64,000 nucleotides of DNA from Bog-950 sp044225825 (lineage in GTDB: Bacteria; Bacteroidota; Bacteroidia; Chitinophagales; LD1). The stretch is from assembly GCA_044225825.1 (NCBI GenBank), contig JBGAIB010000010.1, positions 62,001-126,000 of the forward strand. Reading direction: 5' to 3'. Under the pieces are notes generated by a model. The model was not told the DNA's origin. It ran no database searches and worked only from the letters and a program-made list of their open reading frames with translations. This document shows positions 32,941 to 40,357 of the stretch, in pieces (position 1 is the first letter of the stretch; every line of letters starts with the position of its first letter). The position numbers and the translations under genes were made by a program.

Positions 32941-34536
32941 TTAGGCGTTGGTAGCGGGAGATTTGGGTTGCTTTTGCATTTTACGCATATCGCTGGGGGC
33001 CACACGGCCAGCAGCCACCTTGGTGTATACATCATCAAAGGCCTGACGGCAAAAGGGTAATTCACTGCGCAGTTTATCGTAAGCACTGTGGTTAAACATG
33101 CGGCGGAATAGTTTGGGGCTGAGGCTTGTTTTGGCATACAAGGCCTGGTAACCACCGTTTTGCACTACGTATTCTTCCAACTGCTGCAGGGCAACAGGCG
33201 CGTTAAAATCTTGCTTAGCACTGGCGCCGTAAGCGCCTATATCCACATACAGAGGATCCGCTATGCCGTGCGTAGAATACGGTGTCACAAACCCCGTATC
33301 GCCGGGAGTGCAGTAAATACACATGGGCGATAACCACAGGGGATAAACGGTAAAATGCTTCTCGAAATACAGCAACGAATCTTTTAGCCTGCTGATGGGC
33401 ATGAGCATATCCTGAACAACATGGTATTGCTCGCGCAGGCGCTTAGTGGTTTCCGTTTCTGTTTTCTTCAGCAGCTCGAGCCGGGGAGGTAAAGCCCAAC
33501 CCAATAAAAAGCGGAAGAGGGGATGATTGCCTGCCGGGATAATGTTTCCCATTTCCCAAAACAGGCTGCGCGTATGGCGATGGTAGTAATGGCGCAGGGG
33601 TATGTATTCTATCAGGTCGTGTTCTTCCTGTAAAATCTTTTCTGCGTGTTTATAAAACCAGGGCTTATACCAACGCCCGATAGCGTTTACCCGGCCATCG
33701 GCACCCGGTTCATCGGCAAAAGTACCACACATTAATACTGCTGTTTCAGCACTGTAAGCCAGTGCTTCCACAAACTGGTATTGCCGGTTACGGCTGGCTT
33801 CTTCAAATGCTTGCACCATATTATCCAGGCCATGCAGCGCTTTGTAATGCAGGCGCACATAGGGGGCTGCGGGTATAATTTTTAGCTCGGCCGCCACCAG
33901 AAAGCCGAGGGTGCCGTAGCTCCAGGGGATGGAATAAAAAAGTTCGGCATTTTCGGTAGCCGAACACTTCAGCCACTTACCTTCAGCCGTTACCAACTCA
34001 AACGATTCGCAGATGTATTGAAACAACCCGTACTTATGGCTGCTGGTTTCTACCCCAAAACCCATAATTAAACCACCCACTGTAAGGTCATCTAATTCAG
34101 GTACTACAGGAAGAGTCCACCCCTGTGGCAGCAGCTGCGCACTAAGCTGCCCCATGTTTACCAGGGGTTCTACCCTTACCGTTTGTTTGTGCGGGTCAAT
34201 TTGGAGTACGCTGCGCAGATTTACCTGTATTTGCCGGTGGGTTAATTTGTATCTGGGAACCAGTTCGCTCATGGTTTTCCAGCCACTGCGGGCTGTGCAC
34301 AATTTGGTAGTAGTCCCTGCCCGCTTCCAGTCTTCTATTTGTTGTTGCACCTGTTTTACCTTACGCTCATGGCTTACGGTTTTATCCTCGCGTAATGAAT
34401 AGATAAGCGCCTGCAATTTCTCCCATGCATTAAAGGCTACTGAAACCGGTATCAAAAGCAGCACCGCAAACCAGCCCCGGTGATGGGTAAGCAGGTATTC
34501 GAACAGCGATGTGCGGCCGATTGCGGGTTGTTTCAT
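32941..34536 (-). CDS. DHCR24-like sterol delta-24 reductase (FAD enzyme)
   Basis: The 531-residue protein aligns along its length with human DHCR24 (seladin-1) and plant DWF1/SSR-type enzymes, which reduce the sterol side-chain C24-C25 double bond with NADPH and FAD. The N-terminal transmembrane anchor is about 21-40. The FAD-binding PCMH-type domain has VRVEPLVNMGQL (120-131), PELDDLTVGGLIMG (146-159) and SSHKYGLFQYICESFELV (165-182). A long shared block YIPLRHYYHRHTRSLFWE and the VVQDMLMPISRL segment are also conserved with DHCR24. The C-terminus ends in a short basic tail. Its ATG overlaps the stop of the oxidosqualene cyclase (ATGA), so the two are translationally coupled and form a sterol operon. 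Confidence 0.92.
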   Translation of the reverse strand: MKQPAIGRTSLFEYLLTHHRGWFAVLLLIPVSVAFNAWEKLQALIYSLREDKTVSHERKVKQVQQQIEDWKRAGTTTKLCTARSGWKTMSELVPRYKLTHRQIQVNLRSVLQIDPHKQTVRVEPLVNMGQLSAQLLPQGWTLPVVPELDDLTVGGLIMGFGVETSSHKYGLFQYICESFELVTAEGKWLKCSATENAELFYSIPWSYGTLGFLVAAELKIIPAAPYVRLHYKALHGLDNMVQAFEEASRNRQYQFVEALAYSAETAVLMCGTFADEPGADGRVNAIGRWYKPWFYKHAEKILQEEHDLIEYIPLRHYYHRHTRSLFWEMGNIIPAGNHPLFRFLLGWALPPRLELLKKTETETTKRLREQYHVVQDMLMPISRLKDSLLYFEKHFTVYPLWLSPMCIYCTPGDTGFVTPYSTHGIADPLYVDIGAYGASAKQDFNAPVALQQLEEYVVQNGGYQALYAKTSLSPKLFRRMFNHSAYDKLRSELPFCRQAFDDVYTKVAAGRVAPSDMRKMQKQPKSPATNA

Positions 34537-36764
34537 AAAACCAGTTGGTTAGCAAATGGTTCCGTAAACTCTTCAACACCTGTACCAAACAGGCGGTTGT
34601 AACGGCCCAATGCCCAAATGGGGAAAATGTTGCGGTAGTTGGTGTAGCTAATGCCGCAACTATGGTTAAACACACCACTTATATTTTCCTGCGGAAAATC
34701 GCCCTCCGGTGTTTGACGGTTGAGTAATAACCGGATGCCTTTATCGAGCACCTGCCGGTTGTTATAGCCGGCCTCCATTAAGCTAAGCAAGGCCCAGGCC
34801 GTATTAACTACCTGTGCTTTCCCGCTTTGCACGTATTGTTTGGTCACACAGCTACTAAAATCTTCTCCCCATCCGCCTTCACCGTTTTGTTTGCTTACCA
34901 GAAAGTCGCAGGCTTTAGCCAGCGCGAGACTCAGGCGGGGCGAAGGTTTAAAGCGGTTATAGCGGGCGAGGGCTTCTACCCCGAACCAGGTGCCATAGGT
35001 AAAGCAAACGGCCCAGCCACCATACCAACTTCCGTCGGGTCGCTGGATAGATAGAATAAACGCTATGCCTTTTTCAATAGCTTTTGCCACCTGTTCGGTT
35101 TTATAACCGGGGTGCCTTTGATGAAAGTGCAGTAGCGCCTGCACCGAGGCAGAGGAGCATTCCACATAGGTGTATTCAACCATGATGTTGCCGAAAATGG
35201 CAGAAGGGTTCAACCATTCCAGCCATTCGGGCCCGCGTATCAGTTCGTAACTGGCCCAACCGCCGTTGGGGTTTTGGAAGGACAGGAGCAGATCAACCGA
35301 CTGCTCCAGTTTCTCAGCAGGCATTTGCGCTGCCGGGTTCAACAAACCTTCTTCTTCAAGCAGCATATAGGTTTTAAGTCCTTCGGCGGTACAATCTGTG
35401 ATAGGCCAGCCATGTTCAGCATTTGAAAAAGGCCATCCACCTACTGAGTCGTGGCGGAAGAATTTTTTATGGTCGCGCACTTCCTCTTCAATCCGCGATA
35501 CGCGGATGAACTCCCCTGCTTTGCGAAGTGATTCGTTACAGTTAACAGTTGTATGGTTTTCGAGCAACGCCTGCGCGGCAAAAGCAGTATCCCACAATTG
35601 CGAGCCATTATACCCGTTCATTTTCATGCCGTCTTCGGCTATCCACAGGTAATCGAACCAGCGTTCCACATGTTTTTTGAATTGTTGGGAGCCGGAACCG
35701 TAAGCATGCCAAACAGCAATGGAGTTAATGACCTGGTTTACGGGGCCAATATCAATGTAGTTGGTCTGCTCATCTTCAGCATTTATATAGTCCAGCGTAA
35801 ACTGCAGGGCTTTTTTACGTAAGCCTTGCGGGGCAATCTTTTCGTAGGTATTGGTAAAGAAGTTCAACACCTTGAGCAAGGCCCTGGGCGGATAGTAGAG
35901 GTCTGGTCTGGCGCATCTATCGCGGGCAGCGGTCCAGTTAATTTCGTCATAGTTCTCCGGGTATAATTCGGTGCGCAGAGCTGCCGTTAGGGCAGTGGGT
36001 TTTGCTGTTATCCGGTGCCCGTAGCAATAGCCCATGGGCAGATACACCATACGCGCATGGCACCAGTAGTTGCCCGGGTGGACCGGCAGCCAGCGGGGTA
36101 AAAGCCACAATTCAGGCAACAGACTATGGCAGCCCTGCCATTCGTAAACGCCCAACAGGCTTAGATAAAATTTGCCCCAACTGGGAATATAAGTGGCCCC
36201 GCCGTTTTCATGAATCCAACTGCGGGCTGCCGATATGGCAGGGTCGCTGCTATCTGTTTCAAGCAACCGCAGAGCCACATAATGCAGTACCGTACCAAAC
36301 ATCGTGGAACTTCCCTCAAGGTGTAAACCCCAGCCGCCATCGGCATTTTGGTGGTTTAAAAAGTATCGCTTTAGCAGTGTTTGGTGGGGTAGGGGCAGGG
36401 GTGTGTCAGTTACGTAGGAGGCAATAACCAGACCTGGTGCCAGGAAGTGTGGGCCTCCATAATCGCCCGGCCAATGGCCGCTTTGGGCCTGGATGCCGGT
36501 GTAAAAGTGAATGGCTTTCCGTGCCGCTTCGGTAGTGTCGTTGGCTGGTTTACCTATGTCTTTAACGGCTGTTTGTTGCCCCCGGAACACCTGATCGGCG
36601 CTGTTGGGGTTGGGGTATTTGTTCCAGCGGAAGTCGCGGTCCAGCTTATTTAACAGGGCTTTCCCTTCTAAACTTTCCCAGCCTTCGGTGGGTTCATCTA
36701 TCTGCCAAACCTGACGACCTATTTTATTGGTTATCAGTTTAAAAAGATTCCATGTTTCGCGCAT
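34533..36764 (-). CDS. Oxidosqualene cyclase, predicted cycloartenol synthase type
   Basis: The 743-residue protein is an oxidosqualene cyclase, not a squalene-hopene cyclase. It carries the protonating DCTAE motif (457-461, Asp457) where hopene cyclases have DxDD, together with the supporting Cys458 and Cys536. QW repeats are at QAQSGHW, NHQNADGGW, SFQNPNGGW, SIQRPDGSW, SKQNGEGGW and NRQTPEGDF. The residues that decide the product match plant cycloartenol synthase: Tyr385 (in NGYNGSQ), His451 and Ile455 (in EHGWPITDCTAE) correspond to Arabidopsis CAS1 Tyr410, His477 and Ile481. Human lanosterol synthase has Thr, Cys and Val there. It is upstream partner of a DHCR24-like gene with a 4-bp overlap. 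Squalene epoxidase is not in the window. Confidence 0.94.
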   Translation of the reverse strand: MRETWNLFKLITNKIGRQVWQIDEPTEGWESLEGKALLNKLDRDFRWNKYPNPNSADQVFRGQQTAVKDIGKPANDTTEAARKAIHFYTGIQAQSGHWPGDYGGPHFLAPGLVIASYVTDTPLPLPHQTLLKRYFLNHQNADGGWGLHLEGSSTMFGTVLHYVALRLLETDSSDPAISAARSWIHENGGATYIPSWGKFYLSLLGVYEWQGCHSLLPELWLLPRWLPVHPGNYWCHARMVYLPMGYCYGHRITAKPTALTAALRTELYPENYDEINWTAARDRCARPDLYYPPRALLKVLNFFTNTYEKIAPQGLRKKALQFTLDYINAEDEQTNYIDIGPVNQVINSIAVWHAYGSGSQQFKKHVERWFDYLWIAEDGMKMNGYNGSQLWDTAFAAQALLENHTTVNCNESLRKAGEFIRVSRIEEEVRDHKKFFRHDSVGGWPFSNAEHGWPITDCTAEGLKTYMLLEEEGLLNPAAQMPAEKLEQSVDLLLSFQNPNGGWASYELIRGPEWLEWLNPSAIFGNIMVEYTYVECSSASVQALLHFHQRHPGYKTEQVAKAIEKGIAFILSIQRPDGSWYGGWAVCFTYGTWFGVEALARYNRFKPSPRLSLALAKACDFLVSKQNGEGGWGEDFSSCVTKQYVQSGKAQVVNTAWALLSLMEAGYNNRQVLDKGIRLLLNRQTPEGDFPQENISGVFNHSCGISYTNYRNIFPIWALGRYNRLFGTGVEEFTEPFANQLVL

Positions 36765-36982
36765 AACTTTAAGTGGTTGTGCAGGTATATATTACACCAT
36801 TTCAAAAGGGAAAGGTTAAGTTGCCCTTCCTCTCATGCGATTACTCCCTCGGTTTAACCTCCCAAGTCCTTTATTGACTTAGGTGGAACATGAAAGAAGT
36901 TTCACCCTGCATTCAACGACACGAAGGTAGTGATGGAATTGGCTTTTGCGAATATTTCGCTGTTAAAGTTTTGCAGGGTTGG

Positions 36983-37750
36983 TTACCGGGTAACCGGAAT
37001 GTTGAATGTTCGGTGTTGTTGGCCCTTAGTAACGGTTAACAGATAAAGACCACAGGCTAACTCCGGTAGATCAAGAATTGAGCTGCCCGGATTTATGGTG
37101 CCTGTCTTCATTACATCGCCCCCGATAGAGGACAGGATAAAGTGAATTTGGACAGTAGTATTAATTAGCAAGTAGCCGGAACCATCGTTCCGCAATAGTT
37201 GAAAATCGGTCAGAAAGTCATCCTGACTTTGCAAGTGCATTGCGATGTTATAGGGCGTACCGAAGGAGTCGACGCCATTATTGTAGTAAATCAATCTGGT
37301 GAAGTCGGCCATATAGTGGGTGCCGTCGTAATAGCCCTCCTGGCCATCGAAGGTTTTGCCCAGATGCTCTGAATAACGGGTGACGGAAGGGTAGCAGTAA
37401 ACACTATTGGACACAATACCGGGGAAGCCGGTATCGTTAAAGTTTAAACTGCAGGCCAGGCTATCGTAAGGCACGGTAAATACAGCTGGTGAATCGAGGT
37501 TGGTATATCCTTGTTCTATGCCTGAGAAATTGTAGAAAACGGTATCCAGGTTGGTAGAATAGTGTTTTGCTGTAACCTGCACCCTGTTGAACGTGGAGGA
37601 ATATCGGTTCATTAGTTCATTTGCTACGGTGTGTTGGTAGTCGAAGATATCCCCAACCTGATAATCGTATATTCTGCGGAAAGTAAGAGTATCATTTGCG
37701 CTGACAACTGCCGTGAAACAAAGGAATAATAAGAGCCACAGGAGCCTCAT
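36983..37750 (-). CDS. Secreted protein with a T9SS-like C-terminus, function unknown
   Basis: From the ATG at 37748-37750 the protein has 255 residues with signal peptide MRLLWLLLFLCFTAVVSA. The frame opens at 37816, but that start lies in the preceding terminator and would bury the signal. The body has many Tyr/Asp/Asn residues. The end, TGTINPGSSILDLPELACGL followed by YLLTVTKGQQHRTFNIPV, resembles the type A sorting domain of type IX secretion (NP..., GLY...V, ...KV pattern), although shortened. I recognise no catalytic motif. The 218-bp gap to the cyclase gene holds an imperfect 8-bp inverted repeat at 36861-36883 and no further gene. Confidence 0.7.
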   Translation of the reverse strand: MRLLWLLLFLCFTAVVSANDTLTFRRIYDYQVGDIFDYQHTVANELMNRYSSTFNRVQVTAKHYSTNLDTVFYNFSGIEQGYTNLDSPAVFTVPYDSLACSLNFNDTGFPGIVSNSVYCYPSVTRYSEHLGKTFDGQEGYYDGTHYMADFTRLIYYNNGVDSFGTPYNIAMHLQSQDDFLTDFQLLRNDGSGYLLINTTVQIHFILSSIGGDVMKTGTINPGSSILDLPELACGLYLLTVTKGQQHRTFNIPVTR

Positions 37751-37815
37751 TGGATAGTGTTTAGGTGCCCTAATGTAGCTAAAAGGAGATATGGTGTAGC
37801 AAGGGGTTAAACGCA

Positions 37816-37840
37816 AAAAGCCAGGAATGTCCCGGCTTTT
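37816..37840 (-). terminator. Terminator after the 38.2 kb secreted-protein gene
   Basis: AAAAGCC pairs with GGCTTTT (7 bp), followed on the minus strand by five T. It lies just past the stop of the gene at 37861-38244. Confidence 0.65.
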
Positions 37841-37860
37841 GTAATGGATGTATAGCTTAA

Positions 37861-38244
37861 TTAGCGGCCTGTTACACCGGTAGCAGAGGTGTTTACCTCT
37901 ACGGTAGTCATACCCGGTTTAACAATAGTGCAGGCAATTGGCTTCTTTTCGTTGGTCATCAGGCAAACCACATCGTTTTCCTTAATGTAAACCTTGTTAG
38001 TGCTTAATCCACCATAGGTGTTCAGCTTAGGTTCGCGGATTTCTTCCTTAGGACCGGCAAATACGGCAACGCCTTTTTCGCAGGTGTTTTTAATAGTAAT
38101 GGTTACTTCTTTATTGGCTTGTACCGGAGCATCGGGCTTTGCGGTAGTTGCAGGTTCATCATTGCTGGCAACTTCCTGTGCGTTAGCGCTTACAGCGAAA
38201 ACCAGGAGCGTGGCAGCTATCATTAAACGGGTCGTCTTTTTCAT
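37861..38244 (-). CDS. Small secreted protein, function unknown
   Basis: From the ATG at 38242-38244 the protein has 127 residues. Its signal peptide is MKKTTRLMIAATLLVFAVSA, cleaved near NAQ. The mature part has a short Pro/Ala-rich linker followed by VTITIKNTCEKGVAVFAGPK and two cysteines (NTCEK, VVCLM) plus a third (IACTI), giving a small beta-rich domain. The frame starts six codons earlier at 38262, which would mask the signal peptide. No family recognised. It is monocistronic with its own terminator. Confidence 0.7.
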   Translation of the reverse strand: MKKTTRLMIAATLLVFAVSANAQEVASNDEPATTAKPDAPVQANKEVTITIKNTCEKGVAVFAGPKEEIREPKLNTYGGLSTNKVYIKENDVVCLMTNEKKPIACTIVKPGMTTVEVNTSATGVTGR

Positions 38245-38371
38245 AGAAACATCTTTTAGCATTTGTAAAGTTACGAACCCTTGGTGTGGATATCATACAC
38301 TTTTGAACACATGTTTCGTTAACTTGTTCAATAAATAGGTCATATTGAGGCGAAATTTCATGCGAAAACAC

Positions 38372-38392
38372 CAAAAGCCCTTACCGGGCCTT
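38372..38392 (-). terminator. Terminator after the PH-Smr unit
   Basis: On the minus strand AAGGCCC pairs with GGGCTTT (7 bp, one G-U) around GGTAA-like loop bases, followed by T. It sits 34 nt past the Smr gene stop. Confidence 0.5.
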
Positions 38393-38425
38393 GAGTTTTA
38401 ACAATAAAGAGAAGGGTTGGGTGTA

Positions 38426-38830
38426 CTATTTAAGGCAAACGAGTGTGCTTCCGTAGCCGTAACGGCTGTGGTAGTCGTTGTTAAACGACCTTACCTGGGG
38501 GTGTTTTTCCAGGATTTTATAGATCTCGGCCTTTAGTTTGCCTTTTCCGTGACCGTGGACCACGCGGAACTCCATTTTACCTAAGGCAATTGCCTTATCC
38601 AGGGCTTTTTCAAATTCATCGATTTGATGAAACAGGGCATCCTGCGGTGCTATACGTCCGGGGCCTACCTGGGTAGGGTGCAGGTGCAGATCTATTACAT
38701 CGTCGCCACCCGAAATTTTAGTGCTGTTTTTCGGATTGGCAGCGCCCATCAGATACATGCGCAGTAATTCAGGGTCCACCTGATGACTACTGTGGTGAGT
38801 GCGATCGTATTTTTTATCTTTTTTCTTCAC
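38426..38830 (-). CDS. Smr-domain protein
   Basis: The 134-residue protein is a stand-alone Smr domain, the module found at the C-terminus of MutS2, with nuclease or nucleic-acid-binding roles. The DLHLH motif (VIDLHLHPTQV) and the RVVHGHGKGKLKAEI motif are both present. A Lys/His-rich N-terminus precedes them. The start codon is GTG at 38830, 2 bp after the PH gene stop, and is served by an unusually clear Shine-Dalgarno inside that gene. Confidence 0.88.
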   Translation of the reverse strand: MKKKDKKYDRTHHSSHQVDPELLRMYLMGAANPKNSTKISGGDDVIDLHLHPTQVGPGRIAPQDALFHQIDEFEKALDKAIALGKMEFRVVHGHGKGKLKAEIYKILEKHPQVRSFNNDYHSRYGYGSTLVCLK

Positions 38831-38832
38831 GG

Positions 38833-39204
38833 TTAGCTGCTCACCTCCTGAAATTTTTTGCGGAATTCGGTGGGGTTGGCAATATTCGGGAACTCCTCGC
38901 GGGTGCCACCGGTACCGATTATAATAATAGTACCGTAGCCCAGCAGGCGACCCATTATGCTCTGGTCCACATTCACGGTCTCTATTTTATTTAGGTTCAT
39001 TTCGAGTGTGTGCCGCGAGATAAGGCCGGTTTTGCAGATCAGGCGTTTGTTGGTTACCACAAATTCATCGCTCCACCGCGCCAGTGCCGGCGCAATAAAC
39101 AGGGTAAACAATCCTTTCAGGGTAAAGAAGATCTTCCAATGGTAACGGGTTTCGTATACCACATGTTCATCGCGTATCAGGTTGTTATCTACATAGTGCC
39201 CCAT
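38833..39204 (-). CDS. Bacterial PH-domain membrane protein
   Basis: The 123-residue protein resembles bPH_2/YdbT-type domains. It has a helical hydrophobic N-terminal part (WKIFFTLKGLFTLFIAPALA) followed by beta strands DEFVVTNKRLICKTGLISRH and LNKIETVNVDQSIMGRLLGY, then GTIIIIGTGGTREEF. These are usually envelope-associated proteins of unknown detailed role. It heads a two-gene unit with the Smr gene. Confidence 0.85.
   Translation of the reverse strand: MGHYVDNNLIRDEHVVYETRYHWKIFFTLKGLFTLFIAPALARWSDEFVVTNKRLICKTGLISRHTLEMNLNKIETVNVDQSIMGRLLGYGTIIIIGTGGTREEFPNIANPTEFRKKFQEVSS
38842..38850 (-). promoter_or_regulatory. Shine-Dalgarno supporting the GTG start of the Smr gene
   Basis: On the minus strand CAGGAGGTG lies inside the last codons of the PH-domain gene, 13 nt before the Smr GTG. 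Most genes in this window lack such a site, so it supports GTG as the real start. Confidence 0.5.
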
Positions 39205-39259
39205 GCCAGTGCTGCTTTTGCGGGCGAAATTAATGAACGCGACTAAATGCGGGGTGTAA

Positions 39260-39293
39260 AAAACGGAACGGGGCGCCCTAAGCTACCCCGTTC
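39260..39293 (-). terminator. Terminator downstream of the 41-residue peptide gene
   Basis: GAACGGGG pairs perfectly with CCCCGTTC (39266-39293) and is followed on the minus strand by CCG and six T. It lies 31 nt past the stop of the small frame at 39325. Confidence 0.75.
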
Positions 39294-39324
39294 ACCCCTA
39301 AACCATCTATAAAAAGTTGAAATG

Positions 39325-39450
39325 TTATTGGTGGTCGTCTTCACCGGAAAGCACTTTGAGAAAGCGGATGAAGATGTCTACAGGCAGACTCAGAATATTG
39401 AACGCAAGCATCAATACGAACGTAAGGAACACGGGCAATGTTCTGAGCAT
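39325..39450 (-). CDS. 41-residue hydrophobic peptide gene
   Basis: A complete small frame starts MLRTLPVFLTFVLMLAFNIL and ends SLPVDIFIRFLKVLSGEDDHQ, shown in two parts. It has one hydrophobic segment and a charged, acidic C-terminus. It is followed by a good terminator and lies downstream of the tRNA-like gene on the same strand. No promoter box is seen directly before it, so it may be read from the promoter of that gene. The function is unknown, and it is too short for confident coding assignment. Confidence 0.45.
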   Translation of the reverse strand: MLRTLPVFLTFVLMLAFNILSLPVDIFIRFLKVLSGEDDHQ

Positions 39451-39547
39451 AGCTATAGTTTTAGTTGGTTAATAATCGGTTTCCATGGGCCTGCAACGCT
39501 CTCTGCACGTGGGGAATCAACTACCTTGTGCAGGCCTTTAAAAAGTG

Positions 39548-39696
39548 CTGTTGGGGTAGGAGTCGAACCTACACGGGGCGGTTAGCCATGTTGCAGATGA
39601 TTGTGGTTAACCCAACCATCATCCGCAACTATGATTTCTTCCGGACTCCCCACCCCCGAGACAGGAGGGCATGTCTGCCAGTTTCATCACCCAACA
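39548..39696 (-). tRNA. tRNA-like gene with GUC anticodon and 80-nt variable arm
   Basis: The minus strand folds as a cloverleaf of 149 nt. The acceptor is TGTTGGG/CCCAACA (7 bp) with discriminator G at 39548. The D arm is ATG/CAT with GG in the loop. The anticodon arm is CCCTC-CTGTCTC-GGGGG, with anticodon GTC at 39660-39662. The T arm is GTAGG-TTCGACT-CCTAC. The D-arm region resembles class II tRNA-Leu (compare TGAAACTGGCAGACA with GCGAAACTGGTAGACGC at 50067). Anticodon GUC, C38 and G73 are aspartate identity elements. Between anticodon and T arms lie 80 nt that fold as GGGG/CCCC, CGG/CCG and a 12-bp hairpin (GTTGCGGATGAT/ATCATCTGCAAC). U37 is unusual. CCA is not encoded; a T run follows. 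Confidence 0.65.
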
Positions 39697-39719
39697 ATGT
39701 TTGTATCAGAACGATGATG

Positions 39720-39751
39720 CAAATATAAGTCCAAGGCTCTTTTCTTGCAAA
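39720..39751 (-). promoter_or_regulatory. Perfect promoter of the tRNA-like gene
   Basis: On the minus strand TTTG (39748-39751), 20 nt, and TATATTTG (39720-39727) match the consensus with no mismatch. The box ends 23 nt before the predicted 5' end of the tRNA-like RNA. Between this and the Lrp gene at 39839 lies A/T-rich sequence. Confidence 0.75.
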
Positions 39752-39838
39752 TAATTTAAAGAAAATGCAGTTTATTTACAGATAAATCAATAAATTGGCT
39801 TTCGGTTAATTTATTATCAAAAAAAGCTGCTAAAACAC

Positions 39839-40333
39839 ATGTCTGATTATCAAATTGACAATCTGGATTTGAAGATCCTGAACCTTTTAATGCAAAATGC
39901 TTTTATGCCTTATACTGAAATAGGCAAAGAATTGTATGTGTCGCCGGGTACTGTGCATGTGCGCATGAATAAAATGCAGAAGATGGGCATTGTGCAGAAT
40001 CCGCAATTGCATGTAAACTTTGCCAAGCTTGGCCTGGATGTAACAGCGTTTATAGGGGTCTTCCTAATACGCAGCGATCAATACGATAAGGTGGTTACGG
40101 CACTGAAAAAGATAGAAGAGGTAATCTCGTGCCATTATACCACCGGCAACTATAGTCTTTTTTTAAAGGTGGTATGCCGCGATACCCAGCATTTGCGTGA
40201 AGTATTGCACGATAAACTGCAGCGGATTGAAGGAATAAACCGTACGGAAACGCTGATATCGCTGGAAGAGAGCTTTAGCCGCCCATTGCACATTAAGGTG
40301 GAGGAACCCAGGAAGGGGAAAGGGGTAAAATAA
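39839..40333 (+). CDS. Lrp/AsnC-family transcriptional regulator
   Basis: The 164-residue protein has the N-terminal Lrp helix-turn-helix (DNLDLKILNLLMQNAFMPYT, then EIGKELYVSPGTVHVRMNKM). The RAM ligand-binding domain has ISCHYTTGNYSLFLKVVC. The family senses amino acids or related small molecules as oligomers. It is a single gene with its own terminator. The effector is not predictable. Confidence 0.92.
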   Translation: MSDYQIDNLDLKILNLLMQNAFMPYTEIGKELYVSPGTVHVRMNKMQKMGIVQNPQLHVNFAKLGLDVTAFIGVFLIRSDQYDKVVTALKKIEEVISCHYTTGNYSLFLKVVCRDTQHLREVLHDKLQRIEGINRTETLISLEESFSRPLHIKVEEPRKGKGVK

Positions 40334-40357
40334 AAAAACCTGCCATAGCAGGTTTTT
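40334..40357. terminator. Bidirectional terminator after the Lrp gene
   Basis: AAAAACCTGC pairs with GCAGGTTTTT (10 bp) around CATA. It begins right after the Lrp stop codon and would also end transcription arriving on the minus strand. Confidence 0.85.

Noticed and set aside
34533..36764. Squalene-hopene cyclase as identity of the 743-residue cyclase
   Set aside because: The acid motif is DCTAE with the supporting cysteines of oxidosqualene cyclases, not DxDD, and sequence blocks match plant cycloartenol synthase.
36861..36883. Inverted repeat CCCAAGTC/GACTTAGG upstream of the cyclase gene
   Set aside because: It has one mismatch and no T run or known binding-site match, so I do not call it a regulatory element.
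39548..39696. Reading the odd tRNA-like gene as tmRNA or a group I intron insertion
   Set aside because: It is far too short for tmRNA and has no tag-peptide frame. The extra 80 nt lie in the variable-arm position, not in the anticodon loop, and lack group I core elements.
39322..39728. Plus-strand frames ending GVEPTRGG and starting near GRSRTYTG
   Set aside because: Such peptides are a well-known artefact of reading tRNA genes on the opposite strand; they lie across the tRNA-like gene.
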